Positions 1 through 7,131 are shown, numbered from the stretch's first letter. The stretch: 8,537 bases of DNA from Acidiferrobacteraceae bacterium (GCA_002731295.1 PCBE01000103.1:4544-13080); one strand, 5' to 3'. Notes: generated from the letters alone by a model not told the origin. Numbers and translations are program-made.

Positions 1-2
1 TG

Positions 3-848
3 CAAGATGCAATGGTAAAACTGTTTGCCGATTCCTACGCGCTGCACGAGGTGATGCTGGTGCGAGCAACTGTTGCACTGTCGATGACGCTGGTCATACT
101 GCGAATGAGTGGGGGGCTCCAGCAGCTTTACTCGTCGAGTTTCTCCTTGTTGGTGCTGCGTGGCTTGATGCTGGTCGTGGCAAACACTTGTTTTTTTCTG
201 GCTCTGGTCAAGATGCCGGTTGCCGAAGTGGTTGCCATATTTTTTATCGCACCGGTGCTGATCACAGCACTGTCGGCTATCTTGCTAAAAGAATCTGTGG
301 GTCTTGCACGATGGTCAAGCGTTGCGATAGGTATGGCCGGTGTGGTGATCATGTTGCGGCCCGGTGCGGAGGCCATACGCTGGGAAGGGTTATTCGCGAT
401 CGCGGCAGCGTTTGCTTATTGTTGCATGCAGTTACTGACGCGGCATATGCATACGACAGCCTCGACCGCGACAATGGTTGCTTATGCACAGATTTCATTA
501 TTCATAGCGAGTGCGGTGATGGGTATGCTGACCGGCAGGGGACAGTTCAGCGATGTCGGTCATACAAGTCTGCAGTTTCTTCTTCGAAGCTGGACTCTAC
601 CCGCAGAGTCTGATCTGGCGCTCTGGGTTTTTATGGGCTCGGTGAGCGCCGTTGGTACTTATCTGGTTACCCGCGGCTACCGTCTGGCTTCAGCGTCTGT
701 GATTGCCCCATTTGAATATATTGCGATGCCGTGTGCCGTTGTATGGGGATTGATGCTTTATTCCGAATCGCCGGATAGAGTTGCTGTCATCGGAATTATG
801 CTGATTATCGGTAGCGGGCTTTACGTAATGCGGCGGGAACAATCGTAA
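3..848 (+). CDS. DMT-superfamily (EamA) transporter, 5' end cut by window edge
   Basis: This is an inner-membrane permease of the drug/metabolite transporter superfamily; the substrate cannot be read from sequence. The protein is almost wholly hydrophobic and has the two EamA half-repeats. The first carries the typical block MPVAEVVAIFFIAPVL followed by LLKE. The second has the matching block RLASASVIAPFEYIAMP, ending in a YSESPD loop and a last helix. The reading frame stays open through the first complete codons of the window (CAA GAT GCA before the ATG at 12). The residues Q-D-A-M-V-K-L fit the end of the first helix of EamA proteins. The true start therefore lies upstream and the ATG at 12 is internal. 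Roughly nine membrane segments remain of the usual ten. The gene ends 24 bases from the convergent methyltransferase gene. Family assignment is firm; export of a metabolite is only the family expectation. Confidence 0.88.
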   Translation, partial: QDAMVKLFADSYALHEVMLVRATVALSMTLVILRMSGGLQQLYSSSFSLLVLRGLMLVVANTCFFLALVKMPVAEVVAIFFIAPVLITALSAILLKESVGLARWSSVAIGMAGVVIMLRPGAEAIRWEGLFAIAAAFAYCCMQLLTRHMHTTASTATMVAYAQISLFIASAVMGMLTGRGQFSDVGHTSLQFLLRSWTLPAESDLALWVFMGSVSAVGTYLVTRGYRLASASVIAPFEYIAMPCAVVWGLMLYSESPDRVAVIGIMLIIGSGLYVMRREQS

Positions 849-872
849 ACAACTGTGAAAACACTGCCGTTG

Positions 873-1724
873 TCAGATCGACTTAGGTTTGTGTGCCACA
901 AATCGTCCACCCCCGAGTTCACCTGATCGATACAGACCGACAAAAAAGCTGTAGGTGCGGTCCCATTTTTGGAAATGCGCCAGGTCGAAACTTGAAACGG
1001 TCTGTTCTTTTAAGCTTCGATACATAGCGAGTCGGTCGATCAGTATCTGTGCCCAGTTGTCACTCAGGTCCTCTACTTCGATCACTTGGCAGCCCTTTTC
1101 CTCAAGTAGGTGGCAGTATTGTTCCAATGTGCTTAACTCAGAAAATACCATCTCAGTTTCCAGACGACTGCGGATCTCGTTGGTCATACTGCTACGCGCA
1201 AGGATATCGGTATAGACAATGCGACCGCCAGGTTTTAGAAGACGGACGCATTCAGTGATTAGTGTCTTTTTGTTGGGAATGTGGCAGAAGGCTTCCTGCG
1301 AAACGATAACGTCAAATGTTTCATCGGCTAATCCTGTTTGTAGAGCATTAGCATGGTGGAATAGGACACGGTCTTGTAGTTTGGTTCTTTCGGTCAGACG
1401 AACAGCGCCGGCCAAGCGATCCGTATTCATATCAACCCCGGTAACCCGGCAGCCATAGTGATACGCAAGATAACGGGCAGGACCGCCCAGTCCACAGCAC
1501 AGGTCCAGCACGTGCGTTGATTCGTTGATTTTCGCATGGAGAGCAAGTGCATCGGTAGCAGCCAAGCCGCCGAAATGGTCCTGGTCGTGGTGTTGCAGTA
1601 GTTCAACAGTGAGAATCGATGTGTCAGCCCCGGTTTGTGCCAGTTTGTCCAGCACCTGGGATTCGCTGATAGGGTGTGTGTTGTAAAAAACGTTGACGAG
1701 TTTGCTGTGGGTGGTGTTTGCCAT
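873..1724 (-). CDS. SAM-dependent methyltransferase, class I, small-molecule type
   Basis: A 283-residue soluble methyltransferase of the Rossmann-fold class that uses S-adenosylmethionine. Motif I is VLDLCCGLGG at residues 72-81. The acidic residue ending the second strand is D98 in VTGVD. The post-I region contains HANAL (124-128), the motif IV region is FDVIVSQEAFCHI (137-149), and LLKPGGRIVYTD (162-173) follows. Upstream of motif I lies DQDHFGGL (47-54), a signature I associate with proteins annotated as sarcosine/dimethylglycine N-methyltransferase-like. The C-terminal part (RTYSFFVGLYRSGELGGGRF) also fits that group. The acceptor is unproven; an amine or amino acid is possible. No strong Shine-Dalgarno is visible before the ATG (TTGGAA lies about 10 bases upstream). 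The gene follows the Gre-like gene by 48 bases on the same strand, so co-transcription is likely. Confidence 0.9.
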   Translation of the reverse strand: MANTTHSKLVNVFYNTHPISESQVLDKLAQTGADTSILTVELLQHHDQDHFGGLAATDALALHAKINESTHVLDLCCGLGGPARYLAYHYGCRVTGVDMNTDRLAGAVRLTERTKLQDRVLFHHANALQTGLADETFDVIVSQEAFCHIPNKKTLITECVRLLKPGGRIVYTDILARSSMTNEIRSRLETEMVFSELSTLEQYCHLLEEKGCQVIEVEDLSDNWAQILIDRLAMYRSLKEQTVSSFDLAHFQKWDRTYSFFVGLYRSGELGGGRFVAHKPKSI

Positions 1725-1772
1725 CGTGTTGTTATTCCAAGGGTATAGTCCGGCTAACCAGGTGTATGATCG

Positions 1773-2276
1773 TTAGGGTGTGCTAAGAATTAGGATATCT
1801 ACGAGTTCCAGTTGAATCTGTTGGTCTCCCCGCGACCAGGCAATGTGGTCTCCAATTACCCGACCACTGAGCTGTTTTCCAATCGGAGTTGCCCAGCTGA
1901 TCCTGCCCTGATCTATATCTGTTTCGTCCTCACCTACAAGGGTGAAACTGTACGACTGACCTGTTTCGTCCTCAAGTACAGCAGTGACGCCGAATTGGAC
2001 CTTTTCAGGTGATGCTGGTGGCGTGACAGGTTGTGCTCGGTGTACTCGCTCCAGCAGATAACGCAAATCGCGTTGTGCCTGGGCAATCTGAGATTTTTTC
2101 TCCAGCGTATCAGTTCTCGACAGGGCGTCTATACTGTTTTCCAGGGCCCGTATTCTGTTGTTCAAGTGTAAAAGACCCTCAGGCGTGATGTAGTTTGGCA
2201 GATCACTATGTTGTCGTTCGTATAGCGGTTCGACGACCTCATCACCATCAGCTTCTCTGACGAAGGCTCTGTTCAT
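1773..2276 (-). CDS. GreA/GreB-family transcription elongation factor paralogue
   Basis: A 167-residue protein with the two-domain layout of Gre factors, which enter the RNA polymerase secondary channel and stimulate cleavage of backtracked RNA. The N-terminal part begins MNRAFVREADGDE, typical of a proteobacterial GreB-like paralogue group. Residues about 28-82 form a predicted antiparallel coiled coil. Its tip (TDTLEK) places D56 and E59 three residues apart, the same D-x-x-E spacing as the catalytic D41/E44 of GreA. The C-terminal FKBP-like domain (about 93-165) has VGEDETDIDQGRISWATPIG, the characteristic Gre motif. The Pro-rich linker TPPASP (85-90) joins the domains. It is about the normal length of a Gre factor but diverges from canonical GreA at the tip, so it may be a cleavage factor or a modulator. 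The start has no good Shine-Dalgarno. It is the promoter-proximal gene of a leftward pair with the methyltransferase. Confidence 0.88.
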   Translation of the reverse strand: MNRAFVREADGDEVVEPLYERQHSDLPNYITPEGLLHLNNRIRALENSIDALSRTDTLEKKSQIAQAQRDLRYLLERVHRAQPVTPPASPEKVQFGVTAVLEDETGQSYSFTLVGEDETDIDQGRISWATPIGKQLSGRVIGDHIAWSRGDQQIQLELVDILILSTP

Positions 2277-2316
2277 GGGCGGTGTCCGCGCATTGGTTCG
2301 ATACTCTTGGCTGCCC

Positions 2317-2345
2317 GTAATACGCCTTTTATGCGGGGCTGGCAG
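2317..2345 (-). promoter_or_regulatory. Weak possible promoter for the leftward Gre-like gene
   Basis: On the minus strand, CTGCCA (2340-2345) and TATTAC (2317-2322) are separated by 17 bases, each matching the sigma-70 consensus at four of six positions. The site lies about 41 bases before the Gre-like ATG. The -35-like hexamer overlaps one copy of an 11-base direct repeat. Matches this weak occur by chance, so the call is tentative. Confidence 0.22.
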
Positions 2346-2406
2346 TGTTTTGATAGCGTTACCATACCTGTGAATGAGTGTGTAGGGAAGTGTGTCTGGC
2401 AGTGTT
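2339..2406. repeat. Two direct copies of CTGGCAGTGTT in the divergent intergenic region
   Basis: CTGGCAGTGTT occurs at 2339-2349 and again at 2396-2406, start-to-start distance 57 bases. Both copies are followed within a few bases by ATAG. They lie in the 185-base region between the leftward Gre-like gene and the rightward peptidase gene. They could be tandem regulator sites or simply a chance or duplicated word. I found no convincing rightward sigma-70 promoter for the peptidase in the same region. Confidence 0.45.
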
Positions 2407-2461
2407 GTCTATAGGTATTGAGTCGTCCCGGGGTTCTGGTCATCATAGCCCTCCAGAGTGA

Positions 2462-3649
2462 ATGACCAGTAAATTTGGTGACATGATTAATTCGAGCACT
2501 TATCCGTTGGATGCGGAACTGATCGCATCTGCTATCGCTGACTGGGCGAGGATTGAAAGTCCGAGCTACGACCCTGTTGCTGTGAACCAGATGATGGATG
2601 TCGCCTCATCAACCATGGAATCGTTGGGTGCAACTGTCGAGCGAACACCGGGTTCCGATGGTTACGGGGACGTGATTACCGCTCGGTTTAACTGGGGCTC
2701 TACACCGGGTATCCTGGTGCTGGGTCACCTGGATACTGTGCATCTGGTCGGTACACTCAAAGAATCATTGTCGGTCAGGCGGGACGGGGACCGGCTCTAT
2801 GGGCCGGGCGTGATGGACATGAAGGGAGGGATGTATCTGTCCGTACATGCGCTGGGTCATGTGCTCGAAGAACAGGGTGCATTATCGGTACCTGTTACAT
2901 TTATGTTCATTCCTGATGAGGAAATCGGCAGTCCGTCAACCCGAGCTCTGATCGAAGCGCAAGCCCACAAAAGTCGCTGGGTTCTGGTTCCAGAGCCTGC
3001 ACACGATGGAAAACTGGTGACAGGGCGACACGCTTTTCTGCGGTTCACACTCACGGTCTACGGCAAAGCGCAGCATGCTGGTGTCGCCCGGGGTGTGGGC
3101 AGGAGTGCGATCAGCGCCATGGCCCGATTGATTAGCCAGATAGAGGCGCTATCCGATATTGATCGCGAGGTCACTTACCGGGTTGGTGTGGTATCCGGAG
3201 GAGACTTTGTGAACGTGGTACCTACACAATGCCGGGCCCAAGTGCTGTGCGTTGCGCCTACAGCCGGTGCATTTGACGAAATCAGGCGGGAAATGCATGC
3301 CCTGGACACTGGAGATCCGGAACTGCGTGTTCAAGTCGATGACGGTCCCGTTCGTCCTTTATTTCAACCGACAGCCGGCACTTTAGCGTTATATGAAATC
3401 GCTGCCAGTGTTGCGGCCGAGTTGGGTCTTGATCTCGATCACGGTCAGTTCGGTGGCGGCAGCGATGGTAACTTTACCGGTGCACTGGGCATACCGACCC
3501 TCGATGGTCTGGGTGTACACGGTAAGGGCCTGCACACCAAATCAGAACACATCTACGTTTCTTCTCTGGTGCCCAGAACGCAACTGCTTGCGGGGCTTTA
3601 TCGGGCCCTTTCCGATCTAGCTGTTGGCGAGCGCACCAATTTATCCTGA
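2462..3649 (+). CDS. M20-family metallopeptidase, carboxypeptidase G2-like
   Basis: A 395-residue di-zinc amidohydrolase of peptidase family M20, a group that removes C-terminal amino acids or deacylates N-acyl amino acids. The active-site set is complete. GHLDTV gives metal ligand H89 and catalytic D91, and GPGVMDMKGG gives bridging D119. FIPDEEIGS gives catalytic E153 and ligand E154, and VPEP gives ligand E178. The late histidine is H358 in LHTKSEH. The dimerisation-domain histidine H205 (YGKAQHAG) is also present. Order and spacing match glutamate carboxypeptidase (CPG2) and succinyl-diaminopimelate desuccinylase relatives. No signal peptide is evident, so a cytoplasmic location is likely. 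An in-frame TGA lies directly before the ATG at 2462, so this is the longest ATG start; M8 (2483) is an alternative. The substrate is not deducible. Neighbours are not obviously functionally linked. Confidence 0.92.
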   Translation: MTSKFGDMINSSTYPLDAELIASAIADWARIESPSYDPVAVNQMMDVASSTMESLGATVERTPGSDGYGDVITARFNWGSTPGILVLGHLDTVHLVGTLKESLSVRRDGDRLYGPGVMDMKGGMYLSVHALGHVLEEQGALSVPVTFMFIPDEEIGSPSTRALIEAQAHKSRWVLVPEPAHDGKLVTGRHAFLRFTLTVYGKAQHAGVARGVGRSAISAMARLISQIEALSDIDREVTYRVGVVSGGDFVNVVPTQCRAQVLCVAPTAGAFDEIRREMHALDTGDPELRVQVDDGPVRPLFQPTAGTLALYEIAASVAAELGLDLDHGQFGGGSDGNFTGALGIPTLDGLGVHGKGLHTKSEHIYVSSLVPRTQLLAGLYRALSDLAVGERTNLS

Positions 3650-3682
3650 ATTCTCGTCAGAAAGTCGGGTGTAACTGCTGAT

Positions 3683-3711
3683 TTGCCGCCCAAGGGTGAG
3701 TGTCTGATAAT
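3683..3711 (+). promoter_or_regulatory. Sigma-70-type promoter of the PhyH dioxygenase gene
   Basis: TTGCCG (3683-3688) and GATAAT (3706-3711) are separated by exactly 17 bases, matching consensus at four and five of six positions. This is the best-formed sigma-70 promoter I found in the window. Transcription would begin near 3718, leaving a leader of under 30 bases before the dioxygenase ATG. It implies the dioxygenase is transcribed independently of the peptidase 96 bases upstream. Confidence 0.6.
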
Positions 3712-3735
3712 CTGCCTAACACTATGTAAGCAGCC

Positions 3736-3741
3736 GAGGTG
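3736..3741 (+). promoter_or_regulatory. Strong ribosome-binding site fixing the PhyH start
   Basis: GAGGTG at 3736-3741 precedes the ATG at 3746 by four bases, a near-ideal Shine-Dalgarno. It confirms this ATG as the start of the dioxygenase. Confidence 0.75.
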
Positions 3742-3745
3742 ACAC

Positions 3746-4615
3746 ATGGCAGCATTGCCACAGCAAGAGCAGGATTTTTTCTGGGAGAATGGTTATTTGA
3801 TTGTTCCGGATGTTGTTAGTGGAGATGCGCTCGAGCAGCTTCGCCAAACTTTTCAGAACTGGGTTGAGGAAAGCCGTGGCTATTCTGAAAACTGGGGCGA
3901 GACGCTCAACGGCAAACCGCGCTATGACCTCGAGCCAGGTCACTGTGCGGATTCACCTCGCTTGCGGCGGGTAAACGCACCGGTCGAAGTCTCAAAAGCG
4001 TATTTCAACGCCATGGCAGACAGTACCATGACGGACTGTGTTGCGGCACTGATCGGCCCCGACGTCAAGCTGCATCATACAAAAATAAATTCCAAGCAAC
4101 CCGGTGGTGAAACCAGCGTCAAATGGCACCAGGACTTTCCATTTACACCACACAGTAACGACAGCGTGGTTACTGCGCTGCTGATGGTTGATGAAGTCAC
4201 TGAAAATAATGGACCCCTGGAAGTACTCGCTGGATCACACGTTGGTCCCATACATGGCTTGTGGCATGACGGAAAGTTCACCGGTGCCATTGATGATGCG
4301 ATCGCAGCACAATGTGCCTCAAGGGCGCTGACCTGTACCGGCCCAGCTGGCGCTGTCTGCCTAATGCATACCCGGCTTCTCCATGGTTCGAAATCCAATC
4401 AATCGATCTCTCCCCGGACTTTATTTATATCCGTGTATTCCGCTGACGATGCTGTACCGTTGTCACCCAATCCGATGCCGAACCGCTACGAGGGATTGGT
4501 TGTTCGGGGTGAACGAAAAGGCCGAGTCAGATCAATTGACTATGCGGTGGATCTGCCGCAGTTGCCAGATACGGCATCGTTCTTCGATCAGCAAGCCAAA
4601 CATAAAAACGACTAG
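3746..4615 (+). CDS. PhyH-family Fe(II)/2-oxoglutarate-dependent dioxygenase
   Basis: A 289-residue cytoplasmic oxygenase of the phytanoyl-CoA dioxygenase family, which couples 2-oxoglutarate decarboxylation to hydroxylation of a small substrate. The N-terminus (FFWENGYLIVPDVVSGDALEQL) is the family signature. The iron-binding facial triad is H128 and D130 in KWHQDFPF and the distal H213 in RLLHGS. The likely 2-oxoglutarate carboxylate clamp is R224 in SPRTLF. The HHTKINSK block at 110-117 is also typical. Length is normal for the family. Members include ectoine hydroxylase, the phosphonate hydroxylase PhnY and many uncharacterised enzymes. Nothing here singles out one substrate. It has its own promoter and Shine-Dalgarno and lies 302 bases before the dehydratase operon, so a role in the same catabolic pathway is possible but not shown. 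Confidence 0.93.
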   Translation: MAALPQQEQDFFWENGYLIVPDVVSGDALEQLRQTFQNWVEESRGYSENWGETLNGKPRYDLEPGHCADSPRLRRVNAPVEVSKAYFNAMADSTMTDCVAALIGPDVKLHHTKINSKQPGGETSVKWHQDFPFTPHSNDSVVTALLMVDEVTENNGPLEVLAGSHVGPIHGLWHDGKFTGAIDDAIAAQCASRALTCTGPAGAVCLMHTRLLHGSKSNQSISPRTLFISVYSADDAVPLSPNPMPNRYEGLVVRGERKGRVRSIDYAVDLPQLPDTASFFDQQAKHKND

Positions 4616-4917
4616 GAAATAGTTAAGCCGGTTTCACGCTTACAGGTATGAGCCAGTAGTAAATCTCAGAAATTCAGTCGTTCACCAGCCAAGATATTTT
4701 TCCACTACGAATCGCACTCTTAAATATCGCGGTTGCAAATACTTCGCACCGTAGAATCCGGTCCGTAGAGAGTGTTCCTGTAAGGCCGAAAACTGATTGG
4801 ATGCCACGGGTTGGTCGAGGATGGTTGGGTCAGTATTTGACCCAAGGCGTAGTGTAGACTGATCACCCTATGCCTTCCCGATGACGTTGACGAAGCTGTC
4901 TGAATAAAATCAATGCG
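4616..4917. other. 302-base intergenic region before the dehydratase operon
   Basis: I find no convincing gene in this stretch. It contains the 8+8 inverted repeat at 4825-4845. It also has a weaker inverted repeat (GATATTT at 4693-4699 against AAATATC at 4722-4728, 22-base spacer). A TAGAAT hexamer at 4752-4757 has no acceptable -35 partner. There is no clear rho-independent terminator after the dioxygenase gene. The length and the operator-like repeat suggest the control region of the downstream operon. Confidence 0.5.
4825..4845. promoter_or_regulatory. Perfect inverted repeat, operator candidate for the dehydratase operon
   Basis: TTGGGTCA (4825-4832) and TGACCCAA (4838-4845) are perfect inverted arms around the spacer GTATT. 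The right arm overlaps TTGACC (4837-4842), a five-of-six match to a sigma-70 -35 hexamer. However, I see no good -10 at 16-18 bases downstream. The TTG...CAA outer bases and dyad symmetry resemble GntR-type operators rather than a LysR T-N11-A box. It lies 73 bases before the dehydratase ATG. There is no T-tract, so it is unlikely to be a terminator. No GntR gene is in the window. Confidence 0.55.
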
Positions 4918-6129
4918 ATGACTATCACAGCCCTGACCACATACCGCTCTCTGGAATTCCCAAACTTGCTCTGGTTGGAGGCCGAAACGGCCGACGGCGT
5001 CGTTGGCCTGGGAGAAACCTTCTATGCTGCTGAGGCGGTTGAGGCCTACATTCATGCAAATCTCGCACCAATCGTGCTCGGCATGTCGGCAGTCGATATC
5101 GAGGCTGTCCATTATCGAACCCGTCCTTATATCGGGTTTGTGGCTGCGAGTACCGAACTGCGTGCCCGCTCGGCGCTGGATATCGCCCTATGGGATGTAC
5201 TGGGCAAGTTAACCGGTCAACCGATATCGGTTCTGCTGGGGGGTCGTATACGTAGCCAAATTCCGGTTTACAACACGTGCGCCGGTAACCAGTATGTACG
5301 TGGAACAAAGCTGGGCACTACCCAGAACTTCGGTATTGCCTCTTCGGGAACAGACCAGAACTATGAAGACCTGGATCGATTTCTCAATGACCCGGTCGGC
5401 CTGGCTGGGAGTCTTCTCGACATGGGCATTGACTCGATGAAGATCTGGCCATTTGATTTTGCGGCTGAGTCTACACAGGGTCAGTTTATCAGCCCTGCCG
5501 AACTGGACAAGGCATTGGCACCGTTCAAGGCCATCAAAAAAGAGTACGGCGACCGGATGCAGATCAGCGCTGAACTGCATGGTATGTGGAATCTTTCAGA
5601 GTCGCTGATCATCTGTCAGGCGCTGGACGAAATTGGTATGCGATGGATTGAGGATCCGGTGTTTCTGACCAACCCAACCGGGATCCAGGAACTCAAACGC
5701 ACCGTACGATCACGTATTGCCATGGGTGAAACACGAGGAGGTGCGGATGATTTCAAAATCTTTCTCGATACCGGTGCCCTGTCGTTATTGATTCTTGATA
5801 TTGGTTGGTGCGGTGGGCTCACTGAGGCGCGACGTTGTGCGGCACTTGCTGGTGCCTATCTGACACCGGTAGCAGCCCACGACTGTAACGGTCCGGTCGT
5901 ATTGAGCGCTTCGGTCCATTTCTGTCAAGCCACACCCAATGCCTATGTGCAGGAAATCGTACGGGCGTTCTACTACGGTTGGTATGCTGAGATCGTTACC
6001 GAGCTACCCCCCATCGTCGACGGCGCCATTTCAGCACCGGAGGGTCCCGGGCTGGGTATGGAACTGTTGCCCGATTTCAAAGTCCGCGAGAGTACTCTCT
6101 CTAGGACAACGAGATATCAGATGACATGA
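4918..6129 (+). CDS. Enolase-superfamily (mandelate racemase group) acid-sugar dehydratase-like enzyme
   Basis: A 403-residue TIM-barrel enzyme of the mandelate racemase/muconate lactonizing group. These enzymes abstract the alpha proton of a carboxylate bound to Mg2+. The capping domain covers about 1-115, with the family motif SALDIALWDVLGK at 85-97. Metal ligands are E219 (AELHG), E245 (WIEDP) and E271 (GET). D294 (LDIGWCGG) and H321 (AHDCNGP) form the expected Asp-His base dyad. H221 sits where galactonate dehydratase has its general acid, and K175 lies on an early barrel strand. E346 (QEIV) is the late acidic residue. This pattern favours dehydration of a sugar acid to a 2-keto-3-deoxy acid. 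The exact substrate is unknown. An in-frame stop at 4888-4890 leaves ATG 4918 as the only standard start, but it has no obvious Shine-Dalgarno. The stop overlaps the next start (ATGA). Confidence 0.9.
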   Translation: MTITALTTYRSLEFPNLLWLEAETADGVVGLGETFYAAEAVEAYIHANLAPIVLGMSAVDIEAVHYRTRPYIGFVAASTELRARSALDIALWDVLGKLTGQPISVLLGGRIRSQIPVYNTCAGNQYVRGTKLGTTQNFGIASSGTDQNYEDLDRFLNDPVGLAGSLLDMGIDSMKIWPFDFAAESTQGQFISPAELDKALAPFKAIKKEYGDRMQISAELHGMWNLSESLIICQALDEIGMRWIEDPVFLTNPTGIQELKRTVRSRIAMGETRGGADDFKIFLDTGALSLLILDIGWCGGLTEARRCAALAGAYLTPVAAHDCNGPVVLSASVHFCQATPNAYVQEIVRAFYYGWYAEIVTELPPIVDGAISAPEGPGLGMELLPDFKVRESTLSRTTRYQMT

Positions 6130-7022
6130 GCAAGGTGTTTCACGGCATCTACCCAATGCTTTATGCGTTCTTTAGAGCCGATAACAGCCTCGATAGGGAT
6201 GCACACCGCAGACAGGTTGGTGCGTGCATAGCTGCCGGTGCCCATGGGCTTGCAGTGGGTGGACTGGCTACGGAATGTAACAAGTTGTCGACCGACGAAA
6301 AGCGTCAGCTCGTCGAATGGACTATTGAGGATGTTGGTGATCGTGTACCGGTCTCGGTGACTGTGTCCGAAAACACGCTTAAAGGGCAAAGAAGTGCGAT
6401 CGATCACGCTTACGGCGCCGGTGTTGCATGGGTCGTGATGCAGCCGCCACCGGTGCGTGGTGCCAGTATCGATGCCCTGGTTGATTTTTTTGCAGCCGTT
6501 GCCAGCGGCTTTGATTTGCCGCTCGGGATACAGAATGCACCCGAGTACATCGGTATTGGGTTGGACAACCCCGCTATGCGAACGTTGGCTAACCGTGCGC
6601 AGAATATTCAGATACTCAAGGCCGAAGGACCGGCACCCTATATCAGCGGATTGATGCTGGAACTCGGTGGAGATTTCACGGTGTTCAACGGTCGTAATGG
6701 TGTTGAACTGATCGACAATCTGCGTGTCGGGTGTGCTGGAACCATACCTGGGGTGGAATGCTGCGATCTGCAGGTCCAAATCTATAACAGCTGGCGCAAC
6801 GGCGATCACTCGGCGGCCAGGGCGCAGTTTCGGCATGTGTTGCCGCTACTGTCCTATCTGATGCTGACCATTGATCATCTGCTGTGTTACGGCAAACGTT
6901 TAGCGGCACAACGTTTGGGAATTGCCCAGGTTCATGATCGTCAGCCAGCGATGACGGCCAGAGCAGTTGATCTTGATACGCTGGAATACTGGTCACGCCA
7001 CCTCGAATCATTACCGGAATAG
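6126..7022 (+). CDS. DHDPS/N-acetylneuraminate-lyase-family aldolase or dehydratase, atypical active site
   Basis: A 298-residue class I lyase of the dihydrodipicolinate synthase family, which forms a Schiff base between lysine and a 2-keto acid. K165 (QILKAEGP) is the expected Schiff-base lysine. GCAGTIPG (202-209) is the conserved late glycine-rich motif. Two usual features are altered. The GTTGE motif is replaced by GLATE (46-50), so both threonines are absent. The YNxP motif becomes QNAP (136-139), so the proton-relay tyrosine is glutamine. This is therefore unlikely to be the lysine-pathway DapA. Its ATG overlaps the dehydratase stop as ATGA, implying translational coupling. Together the two suggest cleavage or further conversion of a 2-keto-3-deoxy sugar acid, giving pyruvate plus an aldehyde if it is an aldolase. 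The precise reaction is unassigned. Confidence 0.9.
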   Translation: MSKVFHGIYPMLYAFFRADNSLDRDAHRRQVGACIAAGAHGLAVGGLATECNKLSTDEKRQLVEWTIEDVGDRVPVSVTVSENTLKGQRSAIDHAYGAGVAWVVMQPPPVRGASIDALVDFFAAVASGFDLPLGIQNAPEYIGIGLDNPAMRTLANRAQNIQILKAEGPAPYISGLMLELGGDFTVFNGRNGVELIDNLRVGCAGTIPGVECCDLQVQIYNSWRNGDHSAARAQFRHVLPLLSYLMLTIDHLLCYGKRLAAQRLGIAQVHDRQPAMTARAVDLDTLEYWSRHLESLPE

Positions 7023-7059
7023 TGACTGCAAAACCAGTCGTTTGAATCAGGGCCAAGAG

Positions 7060-7075
7060 TCGACCGCAGGGTCGA
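7060..7075 (+). other. Short perfect hairpin downstream of the aldolase gene
   Basis: TCGACC (7060-7065) and GGTCGA (7070-7075) pair perfectly around GCAG, 38 bases after the aldolase stop. No T-run follows, so it is not a standard intrinsic terminator. It may stabilise the mRNA 3' end or be incidental. Confidence 0.3.
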
Positions 7076-7131
7076 TGTTCGCGGCAGTCGCAACGGACTA
7101 CGCCGGATACATGGGCATTGATCCACGGGGA

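Noticed and set aside
12..14. ATG at 12 as the real start of the transporter
   Set aside because: The frame is open to the window edge, and the preceding codons (Q-D-A) fit the EamA first-helix region, so the gene begins outside the window.
846..874. Bidirectional terminator between the convergent transporter and methyltransferase genes
   Set aside because: Only a weak ACAAC/GTTGT pairing with no GC-rich stem and no T-run is present in the 24-base gap.
4693..4728. GATATTT/AAATATC inverted repeat as a functional hairpin or operator
   Set aside because: Arms are AT-rich, seven bases long and separated by 22 bases. This is likely incidental.
4720..5112. 130-codon minus-strand frame overlapping the dehydratase start and its upstream gap
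   Set aside because: About half lies antisense to well-conserved dehydratase sequence, and the peptide is Cys/His/Arg-rich without motif order. The gap part alone has no coding signal.
6117..6836. 239-codon open frame on the minus strand, antisense to the DHDPS-family gene
   Set aside because: Its translation has no recognisable domain, and the opposite strand encodes a clear family member over the whole length. It is a shadow frame.
6126..7022. Assignment as dapA (4-hydroxy-tetrahydrodipicolinate synthase)
   Set aside because: The threonine pair and the catalytic tyrosine are replaced and the gene is coupled to a sugar-acid dehydratase-like gene, so a lysine-biosynthesis role is unlikely.
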